This document shows, in pieces, positions 10,401 to 14,771 of a stretch of 14,771 bases of DNA. Each line of letters opens with the position of its first letter. Position 1 is the stretch's first letter. The position numbers and the translations under genes are program-made. Source of the DNA: Saccoglossus kowalevskii (Eukaryota; Hemichordata; Enteropneusta; Harrimaniidae); NCBI RefSeq assembly GCF_000003605.2, contig NW_003148793.1, positions 3,857-18,627 of the forward strand, read 5' to 3'. The notes beneath the pieces were generated by a model, which was not told the origin of the DNA, made no database searches, and saw nothing but the letters and a program-made list of their open reading frames with translations.

Positions 10401-13400
10401 GGACCTTGGAATGAAAAGATCAATTAACAATTTTGAATTGTGTTTTAATTTTTTATTAAAGAGATTCAGTATTATTTTTGGTTACTAAAAATTTCACTGG
10501 AGGTTGCATGGTAGCGGCGACTGTTGGGAAATCCCAAATCTGCTTTTTTCATAATACATTCCATGCTCTGTTTTTTCTGCTTCAAACTGAGGACAAATTC
10601 AATCAATAGTAAGCATCAACGAAACCAGAAACCATCAACGGGCGATACTGAATACACTTACTTGTCTTGCTTGTCACACATGCTGCTTGCTCTGCAGCTT
10701 CTCTGCGTTTTCTCAATAACTTGGAGACATTCAAGTGATGTAAACATCTAAACCCGTTGCCATCTCTCAAATCATACACACGCACCTAGAATGTAATGAA
10801 CAATGACCAAGTGTGTGGTGTGTAGCTAAATACATGTCATATTAAATCGATGGTATCATAGACCCTAGATTTTAAACATCTACTACCGTAATACCAGTAT
10901 ACATGTAAGTAAGTACGTTTCTATTAAGCTTGTTTTCAGTGTCATCACTAATTAGTATTCCTGAGCTCATTAATATTCATAATCTACTTATTATAAATAC
11001 TGCATTAAGCCTGTCACTTAATTACTTACCTGTCCATCAGATGACCCAACTGCAAACTGTGGATTTGTTGCATCCATTGATAAACTGATGAACGGTGATG
11101 CTAAAAACAGATCATGGTATCAGTGTTGAATTAATCAGTAATAACTGTATATGGATGAAAAATTCAATGATACAATTGGTGCAGTACGACATGATAAATA
11201 GCTCTGAAAATTTCAGTTTTGTAGACTATTTGCAATACAAAACATTGAGCCCACATGAACACTTCCAGCTTTTTACACTGGCACACAGGGTGACCAATTT
11301 AAACTGGAAAAGAGGAATGTATGTTTCAGGGATGACAGGATCATGATTTTTTCAACAAAAGTTTGAGAGAAAAAAACTCTTACCTTACCTGAAATAATAG
11401 TTGATTGGTAAATCAAACAGGAATTTGCAATATCCCATATCTGAAGGAGAAAAACAACAAAAGTAGTTGATAGTAAAACTTGTATGATTAAACAAAAAGA
11501 TGGATTTAGCCAGATACCAAATAAATACAATAAATTGCACATGACATACATTACCAAATAAATACAATAAATTGCACATGACATACATGTAGTGTCTTGA
11601 TAACATAATAATTCACTGAAATTACTGGTCAGGATAAAAGTAAAGGTTCAGATTGTAATTTTGACCCAGAAGTTCATACATAAAGACATAGTGAACAAAA
11701 TGTCATATGACAGATCCCTCAGTGGTTTAGCAGTAAGCAAAACTAAAATAAATCTGCCATTCTGAATCAGAACTTGAAACTTACACATGTTACTTGTAAT
11801 TAGTGTGTTATGATGTACATTGTATAATGTATGGAAAAAAATAAAATGCTTTCAGTTGCAAAGTAAAATGGCTGGTTACTGTAAAATGACTAATTTTCAC
11901 TAGGTTTAAATTTCGCTGATTTACCATTTCAGGTATATTCAGTGGGTTTTAAATTCACGGTTTTATCATTTAGATAATGTGTTCTATTCAAAATTGTTTT
12001 AATTTAGCGCATTTTCCAGTCAGCGAAATTGGCAAAATTAAAACCCAGTGAATAATTAACCCCTTTACAGTATATTAGCTGCTGATGAAAAGTCTGTGGG
12101 ACTAATGGGGAGATGGACATGTGACAAAAGATTATTGGCACAATATACTGAGAATACTTACCTTAAATGTCCTATCATCAGATATAGACACAACAGTGGA
12201 TGAATAATGTGGACAGAATTCAGCACAGTTTACTCTGGCTGTATGGCCTTCTAATGTAGTGTCTAGTCTTTCAGTCTAATAACGTACAAAACGAATATCT
12301 ATGCTAACATGTACACAACAAAGTTTAAAAATAACATAATTTGTTCCTGAATAAAGAAAGAAAAACAGGAAAAACATGATCTGATACTATGGCAACCTAT
12401 GGGTCAAGCTAATCTCTCCTTGTTGCAAAAACAGGTGTCAGTTATTTAAAAATAAGAAAAATGAACCAGGACATTTATCTACAAATCCTAAACAACTACT
12501 AGATAAAAAATGTGAAGAATTAAAATTGAATCATCTAGTATAAATGTAACAACTGTACAGTCTCATCATAATGATAACAGACACTAAATCAAAAGAATTC
12601 CAAATTTAAAATTATTCACAATATATTATACGCAACATAAAATTAACCCATTAAAGGTATCCTACTCCACTGTGTACTTTCTGCAAAAGTGAGCTATGAG
12701 CAACTTTTTTTTATGAGTGCCGATACACAGTATTGTTTTGAAAAACCAAGATATTTAGCTGGGGTGAATCCTTTAAGTTAAGTTCACACCCTCAGCAAGT
12801 TCTGAATGATTATTTCTGCTACAGAAGAATCACTGCTGATGAACTTTATTTGTCAGCTGGTCAGGAAACAGGAATATATGGTAATTACATGGTCATTACA
12901 GTTTCTATATTTGATGGACTATACAGAACTTGTAATTTCCCAGACAGTCTATAATGTACTTATAATCAGGAACTACAAATGTATGTAAATGTATCCAATA
13001 AAAACAGTTTTAAAAAAAGCAAAAAAAAAGGTACTCACTACACTGTTTTTTTATTTTTAACATCTCAATACCCCCCCCCCCCCATTTTTTTTTTAGCCTA
13101 CTTGTAATTTTCCATTTACAACAATTTTCTAGTAAAACTGAATTTCAATAACTAATTCAATGTCACAATTCTGGTTGGGAAGACCAATAAACAATGCCAC
13201 ACAGAAAGCATCAAAGAAATGCAGAATAATAGAAACATGTGAATTGAGTCAACAAAATTTGACAGTAATTGTAGTACTTACTTTTGTATCTAAAATGACA
13301 ACTTCTTTATCAATACATGCTGCCAGCAGAACATCATCTGGACTGAAACTGACATATTGCACAAGGCCTTGACCTTTACTTATAACTTGACCTCTGATCT

Positions 13401-14190
13401 GCTGACCTATCATTCAGAAAAATTGCACTAGTTGGCAAGTACTACAATAACATACATGTATAATACCTTAATACATGTATGTTCTCTTTAATACGGTTCC
13501 TCGGAGAAGAGTGATTATTAGTTTAGTATCTATGCAAGCTTTCAAACATCTATAAATGTTTTATATATATAAAAAAAATTATGCGTTTATGAAATTTACT
13601 GTATTCTTATTTAAAATATTTGTGATGAAAAAAATAAGAGAATTTCTTTGAATACAGCACATGTTCTTGTATACTGTGAGTTGCAGCATGCTATATTGCT
13701 AACTGAACTACCGGTAATCAAGCAACAAATATTTTACCAGAATCAAGTGAATTCCTGGCTTTTTCAACATTCCATGTAATGATAAAATCATCAGCGGCAC
13801 TGCATAGCGATGTTGGGTTTCCTCTGTTGCCAAAACACAAACAACTTATTTTTCTTCTATGACCTTCCAGTTGAAGAGGCTATAGTGAAAAATATATGCA
13901 TAGTAAACAACACAAATACAATGGTACGAAAGAGTTAAGGAATCAGCGCTTCCTTGTTGAAATAATAGTGAGTGAATGCAACATAAACAGCAAAGTTGAT
14001 ACAATCACAAAAATTTGAAACAAAGTAACTTCTTCAATGCAATACTCACAGAAGAGGATAAACTTGATAGACTCCATATTCCGACAGTAGACTTGGTATA
14101 CGGTAATGCCAGGTAAGTACTGTTACACGCGATTTGTAAATGTGATGGAGGGAATGGTGTACGAATAGTGTGCTCATGAATAGCTGCCAT
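1380..14190 (-). CDS. WDR27: WDR27 orthologue, twin WD40 propeller protein, 20 exons, 3' end outside window
   Basis: Twenty exons joined by GT-AG introns give an open frame of 2,477 coding bases (825 codons plus 2 bases) with every phase matching. The order of conserved blocks follows vertebrate WDR27 from end to end. Landmarks are GIWS near residue 37, GH...TWN at 53-84, SDDRTFKIWD near 168-177, GSSDGQVRVYD at 210-220, the linker motif K(I/V)(K/R)SSGY with MFSP near 526, GHNACVNSVDW at 615-625, AQFYYVDKFILL at 686-697 and IEVFDMN at 764-770. Blades 1-7 form one propeller, followed by a basic, Ser/Pro/Thr-rich linker and five blades of a second. WD40 propellers are protein-binding scaffolds; WDR27 itself has no well-defined biochemical role that I know of. 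The last two blades and the stop codon are not in the window. No signal peptide or membrane segment is seen. Identity is based on remembered family sequence, not a search. Confidence 0.95.
1752..1881 (-). repeat. Interspersed repeat, copy A (inverted relative to copy B), in intron 19
   Basis: Read on the minus strand, this stretch shares GAAGTCGCACCCATTCTTTT, CATATGTGTAGATGCTCTAA and a following TAGAAACCGCATCCCCTCTG with copy B at 4796-4937. The shared core is about 115 bp, with a variable middle. Within it the short word CTAATAGAA-(G/A)CCGC recurs. The same reading frame can be translated in both copies, but stops and the lack of a start argue for DNA-level conservation of a transposon remnant, not a protein. 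Confidence 0.8.
2056..2177 (-). CDS. WDR27: WDR27 exon 19 (residues 753-793)
   Basis: Encodes ITLCGGSNKSIEVFDMNVSQ, then SIRVMQDVHTRPVHNICQNE. GGSNKSIEVFDMN is a blade-closing strand matching AGRNRTVEVFDLN, and HTRPVHNICQNE matches HSRPVHQICQNK of vertebrate WDR27. Acceptor cag, donor gtaaat, 122 bases, ends in phase 0. A repeat element lies about 30 bases upstream of the acceptor. Confidence 0.96.
2208..2560. mobile_element. MITE-like element with CAGTCAAACTTG ends, in intron 18
   Basis: The left end, CAGTCAAACTTG after TA (2207-2208), is matched by the inverted right end CAGGTTGGACT followed by TA (about 2547-2559). The word TATAAAGACCACCTG occurs twice inside, at 2238-2252 and 2486-2500. 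I associate this kind of sequence (CAGTC-AACCTG ends with TATAAAGACCACC) with a dispersed repeat of marine invertebrate genomes, from memory only. It has no coding capacity. It ends about 30 bases upstream of the exon 19 acceptor. Confidence 0.65.
2881..2978 (-). CDS. WDR27: WDR27 exon 18 (residues 720-752)
   Basis: Encodes YQSKNRYKLVKSFQLDRTQQ followed by ITSLSSVNGFHS. TSLSSVNGFHS-Y matches TSLSAVNDFYS-H of vertebrate WDR27. The donor gtatcc is weak, but it is the one that gives the right phase and the SYITL junction. Acceptor cag, 98 bases, ends in phase 1. Confidence 0.94.
2979..3692. other. Intron 17, 714 bp, nothing recognised
   Basis: AT-rich sequence between exons 17 and 18, with no clear repeat ends or extra exon. 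Confidence 0.55.
3693..3829 (-). CDS. WDR27: WDR27 exon 17 (residues 675-719)
   Basis: Encodes NNPVFQKEIKHAQFYYVDKF, then ILLTSGNSFYMYKYYLDEKP and KDDIK. AQFYYVDKFILLTSG is nearly identical to AQFYYIDAFILLSSG of vertebrate WDR27 and is the most diagnostic stretch of the gene. Acceptor cag, donor gtgaat, 137 bases, ends in phase 2. Confidence 0.97.
3830..4538. other. Intron 16, 709 bp, one short plus-strand open frame of doubtful meaning
   Basis: AT-rich intron. A plus-strand open frame at 4166-4372 (69 codons, starting only with GTG) reads like ordinary protein in its middle (QSNVEYFSNLHLKICGKRND), but it has no recognised family. The opposite strand is open over the same bases, so it is more likely chance or a worn transposon fragment. 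Confidence 0.4.
4539..4717 (-). CDS. WDR27: WDR27 exon 16 (residues 615-674), canonical WD repeat
   Basis: GHNACVNSVDWSHDNKWLLT leads to SSDDKTARLWC, the best-formed WD40 repeat in the protein: Gly-His at 615-616, Asp637/638 in the tight turn and Trp644. The rest is DNVNHNLTVDKEGLKPIDK. The vertebrate counterpart is [20 protein letters not shown]. Acceptor tag, donor gtagga, 179 bases, ends in phase 0. Confidence 0.96.
4796..4937 (+). repeat. Interspersed repeat, copy B, in intron 15
   Basis: Plus-strand copy of the repeat seen inverted at 1752-1881. It contains four spaced instances of the word TAATAGAA or TAATAAAG with a following or preceding GC-rich bit (4798, 4873, 4911 and about 4930), suggesting a core built of internal subrepeats. 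It ends about 80 bases upstream of the exon 16 acceptor, so it is close to the splicing signals. Confidence 0.8.
5119..5329. mobile_element. MITE family 1, copy 1, in intron 15
   Basis: Similar along most of its length to 9010-9176, in the same orientation. Shared words are AAATACTTT, GCTGAAGGAATGA, AATATAACTTTTTTTCCTAT, TATTTTACA and CAGCT(T)AAATAAAGTATTT. It has about 30 extra bases after GGAATGA, including TTCAGTGAAAATAAAATCC, that copy 2 lacks. The left terminus has decayed (ATAAAATAC), while the right end reads AAAGTATTTCACAGTG. Non-coding. Confidence 0.75.
5390..5479 (-). CDS. WDR27: WDR27 exon 15 (residues 585-614)
   Basis: Encodes DDGQNLAVALSNKSSLVFKM followed by PLSGKGSAFT. It is the first blade of the second propeller, aligning with DGQWLACGLANHLLLVFD of vertebrate WDR27. 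Acceptor tag, donor gtgagt, 90 bases, phase 1 at both ends, so skipping would keep the frame but destroy the blade. It follows the longest intron in the window (1,263 bp). Confidence 0.94.
5550..5938. mobile_element. Harbinger-like MITE with TTA target-site duplication, in intron 14
   Basis: CAGTGTACGCAAATGAGATT at 5553 onward is matched by the reverse complement of 5935 backward, CAGTGGGCGCAAACATAATT. The similarity continues for about 45 bases (TTGTACA-GG, then AGTTAGCAAA against AACTTGCAAA). TTA stands on both sides, at 5550-5552 and 5936-5938. A three-base TTA/TAA duplication is typical of PIF/Harbinger transposons; the assignment is inferred from that alone. The 128-codon plus-strand open frame at 5555-5941 runs from one terminus to the other. 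It has no domain I recognise and is best read as chance. Confidence 0.75.
5953..5980. repeat. Paired TACCGGTA words in intron 14
   Basis: TACCGGTA, a perfect 8-base palindrome, occurs at 5953-5960 and 5971-5978, separated by ten AT bases. TACCGGTAATCA also occurs at 13709-13720 in intron 2. It may be part of a dispersed short repeat. Confidence 0.6.
6151..6478. mobile_element. GC-rich island bounded by 15-bp inverted repeats, in intron 14
   Basis: ATCCTCGGGGGCGGA at 6151-6165 faces TCCGCCCCCAAGGAT at 6464-6478, with one mismatch. The interior is much richer in G, C and CpG than the rest of the intron. It includes TACGTCA (TGACGTA on the plus strand, 6454-6460), a CRE-like word, and GC boxes formed by the inverted repeats themselves. 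A 116-codon minus-strand open frame at 6124-6474 nearly fills it. Its start resembles a signal peptide (PLYYVFLWALCALLW), but there is no homology I recognise. It could be a MITE, a SINE-like repeat or a small promoter island. Confidence 0.5.
6743..6849 (-). CDS. WDR27: WDR27 exon 14 (residues 549-584)
   Basis: Encodes PGTKEYPMDANYPETMKMKL, then SIAEQPTPINCIRFS. The KEYPM block matches EEYPV of vertebrate WDR27. INCIRFS is the first strand of the second propeller, equivalent to VCCIQYS. Acceptor cag, donor gtgaga, 107 bases, ends in phase 1. Confidence 0.94.
6960..7037 (-). CDS. WDR27: WDR27 exon 13 (residues 523-548), basic linker
   Basis: Encodes MNMFSPQTNKSKATTSSKFK and then LSSGC. MFSPQTN matches the conserved MFSPKTN of vertebrate WDR27, so this short exon is secure despite its low complexity. 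Rich in Lys, Ser and Thr, with no WD features. Acceptor cag, donor gtaata, 78 bases, phase 2 at both ends; skipping it would keep the frame. Confidence 0.92.
7198..7383 (-). CDS. WDR27: WDR27 exon 12 (residues 461-522), basic linker
   Basis: Linker between the propellers. It starts STPLCVNSPLKSELVPKTKE, runs through a basic stretch VKRGSKLWPPAGMRKVTSPD and ends KTKIKSSGYTEKP. The KIKSSGY motif is shared with vertebrate WDR27 (KVRSSGY), which anchors this otherwise variable part. Several Ser-Pro and Thr-Pro pairs are present. Acceptor tag, donor gttagt (non-consensus A at +4, still GT), 186 bases, phase 2 at both ends. Confidence 0.92.
7384..8452. other. Intron 11, 1,069 bp, nothing beyond simple repeats
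   Basis: AT-rich intron between exons 11 and 12. Long A and T runs near 7672-7683 and 7763-7779; no inverted-terminal element or internal exon was recognised. Confidence 0.6.
7724..7751. repeat. T-run and (ATT)n microsatellite in intron 11
   Basis: Poly-T followed by about five ATT units in the largest repeat-free intron. Simple sequence only. Confidence 0.8.
8453..8661 (-). CDS. WDR27: WDR27 exon 11 (residues 392-460), end of propeller 1 and start of linker
   Basis: VWCLAGSLFEKVVNVLKIQH completes the last blade of the first propeller. After that the sequence becomes acidic and Gly/Asp-rich (NHGGDGTVGENLTDDGASVD), then EITVLS. It is the least conserved part of the protein and probably unstructured. 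Acceptor cag, donor gtacat, 209 bases, the longest exon seen; ends in phase 2. Confidence 0.9.
9010..9176. mobile_element. MITE family 1, copy 2, with intact 16-bp terminal inverted repeats, in intron 10
   Basis: The left end TACTGTAAAATACTTT and the right end AAAGTATTTTACAGTA are exact reverse complements, and weaker symmetry extends inward. If the outer TA is the target duplication, the repeat proper starts CTGTAAAATAC, a layout compatible with TA-inserting transposons. It is 167 bp and non-coding, and sits about 40 bases downstream of the exon 10 donor. Confidence 0.85.
9216..9313 (-). CDS. WDR27: WDR27 exon 10 (residues 359-391)
   Basis: Encodes DPLPTESLIQEETDKCISLS followed by GSFAFAQTSDIRQ. 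It leads into the seventh blade, whose outer strands are completed by exon 11. The CISLSGSFA block matches LSILLAGSCA of vertebrate WDR27. Acceptor cag, donor gtaagt, 98 bases, ends in phase 0. A MITE copy begins only about 40 bases beyond the donor. Confidence 0.92.
9314..9710. other. Intron 9, 397 bp, nothing recognised
   Basis: AT-rich sequence between exons 9 and 10, with normal splice ends (donor gtattt, acceptor cag). Confidence 0.6.
9711..9814 (-). CDS. WDR27: WDR27 exon 9 (residues 324-358)
   Basis: Encodes DLLEKAPMLLVATPGALFQV and then NAHSYEAASYVHFQ. The LLVATPGALFQVN strand pair is the sixth blade of the first propeller, aligning with VWIGSSVGLFVFN of vertebrate WDR27. The WD signature is degenerate here: there is no GH and no terminal WD. 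Acceptor tag, donor gtattt, 104 bases, ends in phase 1. Confidence 0.92.
9815..10202. other. Intron 8, 388 bp, nothing recognised
   Basis: Between exons 8 and 9 (donor gtaaga, acceptor tag). No repeat ends or internal exon seen. Confidence 0.6.
10203..10404 (-). CDS. WDR27: WDR27 exon 8 (residues 257-323), Ser/Pro/Glu-rich insert
   Basis: Encodes a likely disordered insert between blades 5 and 6 of the first propeller. Segments include SRPSWQIEQPSQEEPSISLP, SETEAISGLYYALRPSSGKS and NTDDTIV. The sequence is weakly conserved, but its position agrees with the variable insert in vertebrate WDR27. The acceptor ends aag rather than cag or tag, a less common but normal AG. Donor gtaaga, 202 bases, ends in phase 2. 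Confidence 0.88.
10662..10785 (-). CDS. WDR27: WDR27 exon 7 (residues 216-256)
   Basis: Begins VRVYDLRDGNGFRCLHHLNV, closing the fifth blade, and continues into a basic helix-like stretch, SKLLRKRREAAEQAACVTSK. The Arg/Lys cluster at 240-243 resembles the charged insert (DLRKKTE) at this point in vertebrate WDR27. Acceptor tag, donor gtaagt, 124 bases, ends in phase 1. Confidence 0.92.
11030..11100 (-). CDS. WDR27: WDR27 exon 6 (residues 192-215)
   Basis: Encodes SPFISLSMDATNPQFAVGSS followed by DGQ. The first codon is split with exon 5 to give Ala192. This is the body of the fifth blade; the matching vertebrate block is SLFIDAESRQLVTGCADGQ. Acceptor tag, donor gtaagt, 71 bases, ends in phase 0. 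Confidence 0.92.
11389..11440 (-). CDS. WDR27: WDR27 exon 5 (residues 175-191), 52-base microexon
   Basis: Encodes IWDIANSCLIYQSTIIS, finishing the repeat started in exon 4 and opening the next strand. Vertebrate WDR27 has VWD...GSLIYSSSVLS here. Acceptor cag, ends in phase 1. The donor is a tandem gtaaggtaag. Only the first GT joins in frame to exon 6; the second would add 5 bases and shift the frame. Confidence 0.9.
11515..11588. repeat. Perfect 37-bp tandem duplication in intron 4
   Basis: The unit starting TACCAAATAAATACAATAAA and ending GACATACAT is present twice, back to back (11515-11551 and 11552-11588), with no mismatch. The second copy is followed by GTAG instead of a third unit. 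Perfect identity implies a recent slippage or duplication event, probably variable between individuals. Confidence 0.95.
11877..12072. mobile_element. MITE-like element with TACTGTAAA ends, in intron 4
   Basis: TACTGTAAA at the left and TTTACAGTA at the right are inverted. Inside are further mirrored words: TTTAAATTTCGCTGA against CAGCGAAATTGG, and CAGTGGGTTTTAA against TTAAAACCCAGTG. The outer ends match MITE family 1, but the interior differs, so this is a related subfamily or a different element sharing the ends. It lies about 90 bases downstream of the exon 4 donor. Confidence 0.7.
12162..12275 (-). CDS. WDR27: WDR27 exon 4 (residues 137-174)
   Basis: Encodes TERLDTTLEGHTARVNCAEF and then CPHYSSTVVSISDDRTFK. 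It is a canonical WD repeat with Gly-His at 146-147 and an SDDRTFK-IWD ending completed by exon 5. The AEFCP segment matches VEFCP of vertebrate WDR27. Acceptor tag, donor gtaagt, 114 bases, phase 0 at both ends, so skipping it would keep the frame but remove most of a blade. Confidence 0.95.
12651..12776. mobile_element. Possible small element flanked by TTAA, in intron 3
   Basis: TTAAAGGTATCC at 12651-12662 and GGTGAATCCTTTAA at 12763-12776 form an imperfect inverted pair (AGG-T/A-TC after TTAA). TTAA duplications with AGG or CCC-type ends are known from piggyBac-like and Kolobok elements. The match is short and the body is non-coding. Confidence 0.35.
12777..13281. other. Donor-proximal part of intron 3
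   Basis: Apart from the homopolymer tract at 13071-13094, nothing is recognised. The 60-codon plus-strand open frame at 12806-12988 has no coding features. Confidence 0.5.
13071..13094. repeat. C13-A-T10 homopolymer tract in intron 3
   Basis: Thirteen C (13071-13083), one A, then ten T (13085-13094). A simple unstable tract, likely to vary in length and to cause sequencing error. Confidence 0.95.
13282..13406 (-). CDS. WDR27: WDR27 exon 3 (residues 95-136)
   Basis: Encodes the third blade, with VQYVSFSPDDVLLAACIDKE followed by VVILDTK. The donor is gtaagt. Three AGs lie together at the 5' end (tag, then cag-cag at 5 and 8 bases further in). Only the outermost TAG keeps the phase-1 frame from exon 2, so it is taken as the acceptor. 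This gives the junction residues DSGQQIRGQV. 125 bases. Confidence 0.88.
13407..13737. other. Intron 2, 331 bp
   Basis: AT-rich intron holding one TACCGGTAATCA word (13709-13720) and ATACATGTAT-type words near 13453-13480. Nothing else seen. Confidence 0.6.
13738..13879 (-). CDS. WDR27: WDR27 exon 2 (residues 48-94)
   Basis: Encodes PLQLEGHRRKISCLCFGNRG and continues to ITWNVEKARNSLDS. This is a textbook WD repeat: Gly-His at 53-54 and Trp-Asn at 83-84, with AADDF in the D-turn position. Acceptor tag, donor gtaaaa, 142 bases, ends in phase 1. The GNRGNP block aligns with the GNKVNP block remembered from vertebrate WDR27. Confidence 0.93.
14050..14190 (-). CDS. WDR27: WDR27 exon 1 (residues 1-47), with start codon
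   Basis: Starts with MAAIHEHTIRTPFPPSHLQ and ends at SSLSSS before the donor gtgagt. The ATG has A at -3 and G at +4, a good Kozak context. The only frame upstream is closed by an in-frame TGA at 14206-14208, so this is the first possible ATG of the frame. The HLQIACN...VGIWS segment is the first blade. It matches the start of the conserved part of vertebrate WDR27, whose N-terminus is somewhat longer. 141 bases; ends in phase 0. No TATA box is evident in the upstream AT-rich sequence. Confidence 0.92.
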
Positions 14191-14574
14191 TCTAGTATAT
14201 AGTTGTCATCTTATATTTCAAGTATTCTCTACGAAACCTTCCATTATCTAAATATTAATTTAATTAAAAAAAAAATTGGGCAACAACTGTTAATAATAAA
14301 TAAATTCATGGATAATAATATCTCTAGCATAATGTATGTTAGACCTCATAGAAACACAAACATTTATAGTGTGTTATTTTTTCAGGAGCAATATGACAAG
14401 GTAAATTGAAAAACAGTTAATTAATATTATTTATAGAGTGTATGTTCTTAGTGGCTTGCTTAGATATAAAATTCCTGCATGGAATTTTAGAAACTTAACT
14501 AAATCCAGTAGATACATACATGACAAATGATGCAGAAAGAAGTGAATTTTTCTACATTCAATCTATCATTCATG
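14191..14574. promoter_or_regulatory. 5' flank of WDR27: 5' UTR and presumed promoter, no clear motif
   Basis: This AT-rich stretch lies directly upstream of the start codon on the minus strand and must hold the 5' UTR (unless another 5' exon exists) and probably the promoter. I see no convincing TATA box, initiator or CpG island, and no coding exon of a neighbouring gene. It includes an A10-type run near 14266-14275. The transcription start cannot be placed. Confidence 0.4.
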
Positions 14575-14619
14575 CACAGTCCCTCAACACCCGGTTGGGA
14601 AACCGGTTGAGGGACTGTG
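14575..14619. repeat. 45-bp near-perfect hairpin
   Basis: CACAGTCCCTCAAC (14575-14588) is exactly complementary to GTTGAGGGACTGTG (14606-14619). Inside it, CGGTT and AACCG add a second short stem round a GGGA loop, with a 3-base bulge. Outside it, ATCATTCATG on the left and TTCATGTAATGAT on the right can extend the pairing imperfectly. It lies about 390 bp upstream of the WDR27 start codon. It may be a collapsed foldback transposon end or a structured RNA; there is no poly-T run to suggest a terminator. Confidence 0.8.
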
Positions 14620-14771
14620 ATTCATGTAATGATTTTATTTATTTAATCACTTAAGGTAGCGGGACTATTTTTTGCATACTTGTTTTCATATTCTAATTGT
14701 GATCAAATGACTACAAATACGGTAGACCCTAGAAAGCATATATTTTTGGAATCGCCAGACTTCAAGCTTTT
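14620..14771. other. Intergenic edge, nothing recognised
   Basis: AT-rich sequence to the window edge, with no exon, repeat or RNA gene that I can support. Confidence 0.5.

Noticed and set aside
13399-13404. CAG-CAG as the acceptor of exon 3
   Set aside because: Either CAG breaks the phase from exon 2; the TAG 5 bases further upstream in the transcript keeps the frame.
14270-14290. GGCAAC near the promoter as an RFX X-box, which would hint at a ciliary gene
   Set aside because: Only a half-site is present, with no matching second half.

Overview
The window is nuclear DNA from an animal. It is AT-rich and intron-rich, with GT-AG introns of about 110 to 1,260 bp, and carries many short inverted-repeat elements. 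It has no bacterial operon, rRNA, tRNA or CRISPR structure. The density of small non-autonomous DNA-transposon remnants and the good conservation of the gene with vertebrates suggest a marine invertebrate such as a mollusc, another lophotrochozoan or an invertebrate deuterostome. The exact group cannot be fixed from the sequence.

Nearly everything belongs to one minus-strand gene, an orthologue of WDR27 (WD repeat-containing protein 27). I rebuilt 20 coding exons, from the ATG at 14190 down to an exon ending at 1380. All splice phases agree, giving 825 complete codons plus two bases. The protein has an N-terminal seven-bladed WD40 propeller (about residues 15-410), a low-complexity basic linker (about 410-575), and a second propeller with five blades visible. 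By comparison with vertebrate WDR27 the last two blades (roughly 80-90 residues), the stop codon and the 3' UTR are missing. They should lie beyond base 1, because nothing resembling them was found in 1-1379.

Region by region: 14191-14771 is the 5' flank with a strong 45-bp hairpin. 8453-14190 holds exons 1-11, with MITE-like elements in introns 3, 4 and 10. 5390-7383 holds exons 12-15; intron 14 (5480-6742) contains two adjacent inverted-repeat elements, one of them with a clean TTA target-site duplication. 1380-4717 holds exons 16-20. A 350-bp element sits just upstream of the exon 19 acceptor, and a complementary repeat pair flanks exons 16-19. 1-1379 is non-coding and dominated by a 695-bp foldback element full of the palindromic word TTAGC-N4-GCTAA.

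I see no new multi-gene system. The points worth a second look are the mobile-element remnants and their positions relative to splice sites. Most of the longer open frames away from the exons lie inside these repeats or in AT-rich intron and are not credible genes.
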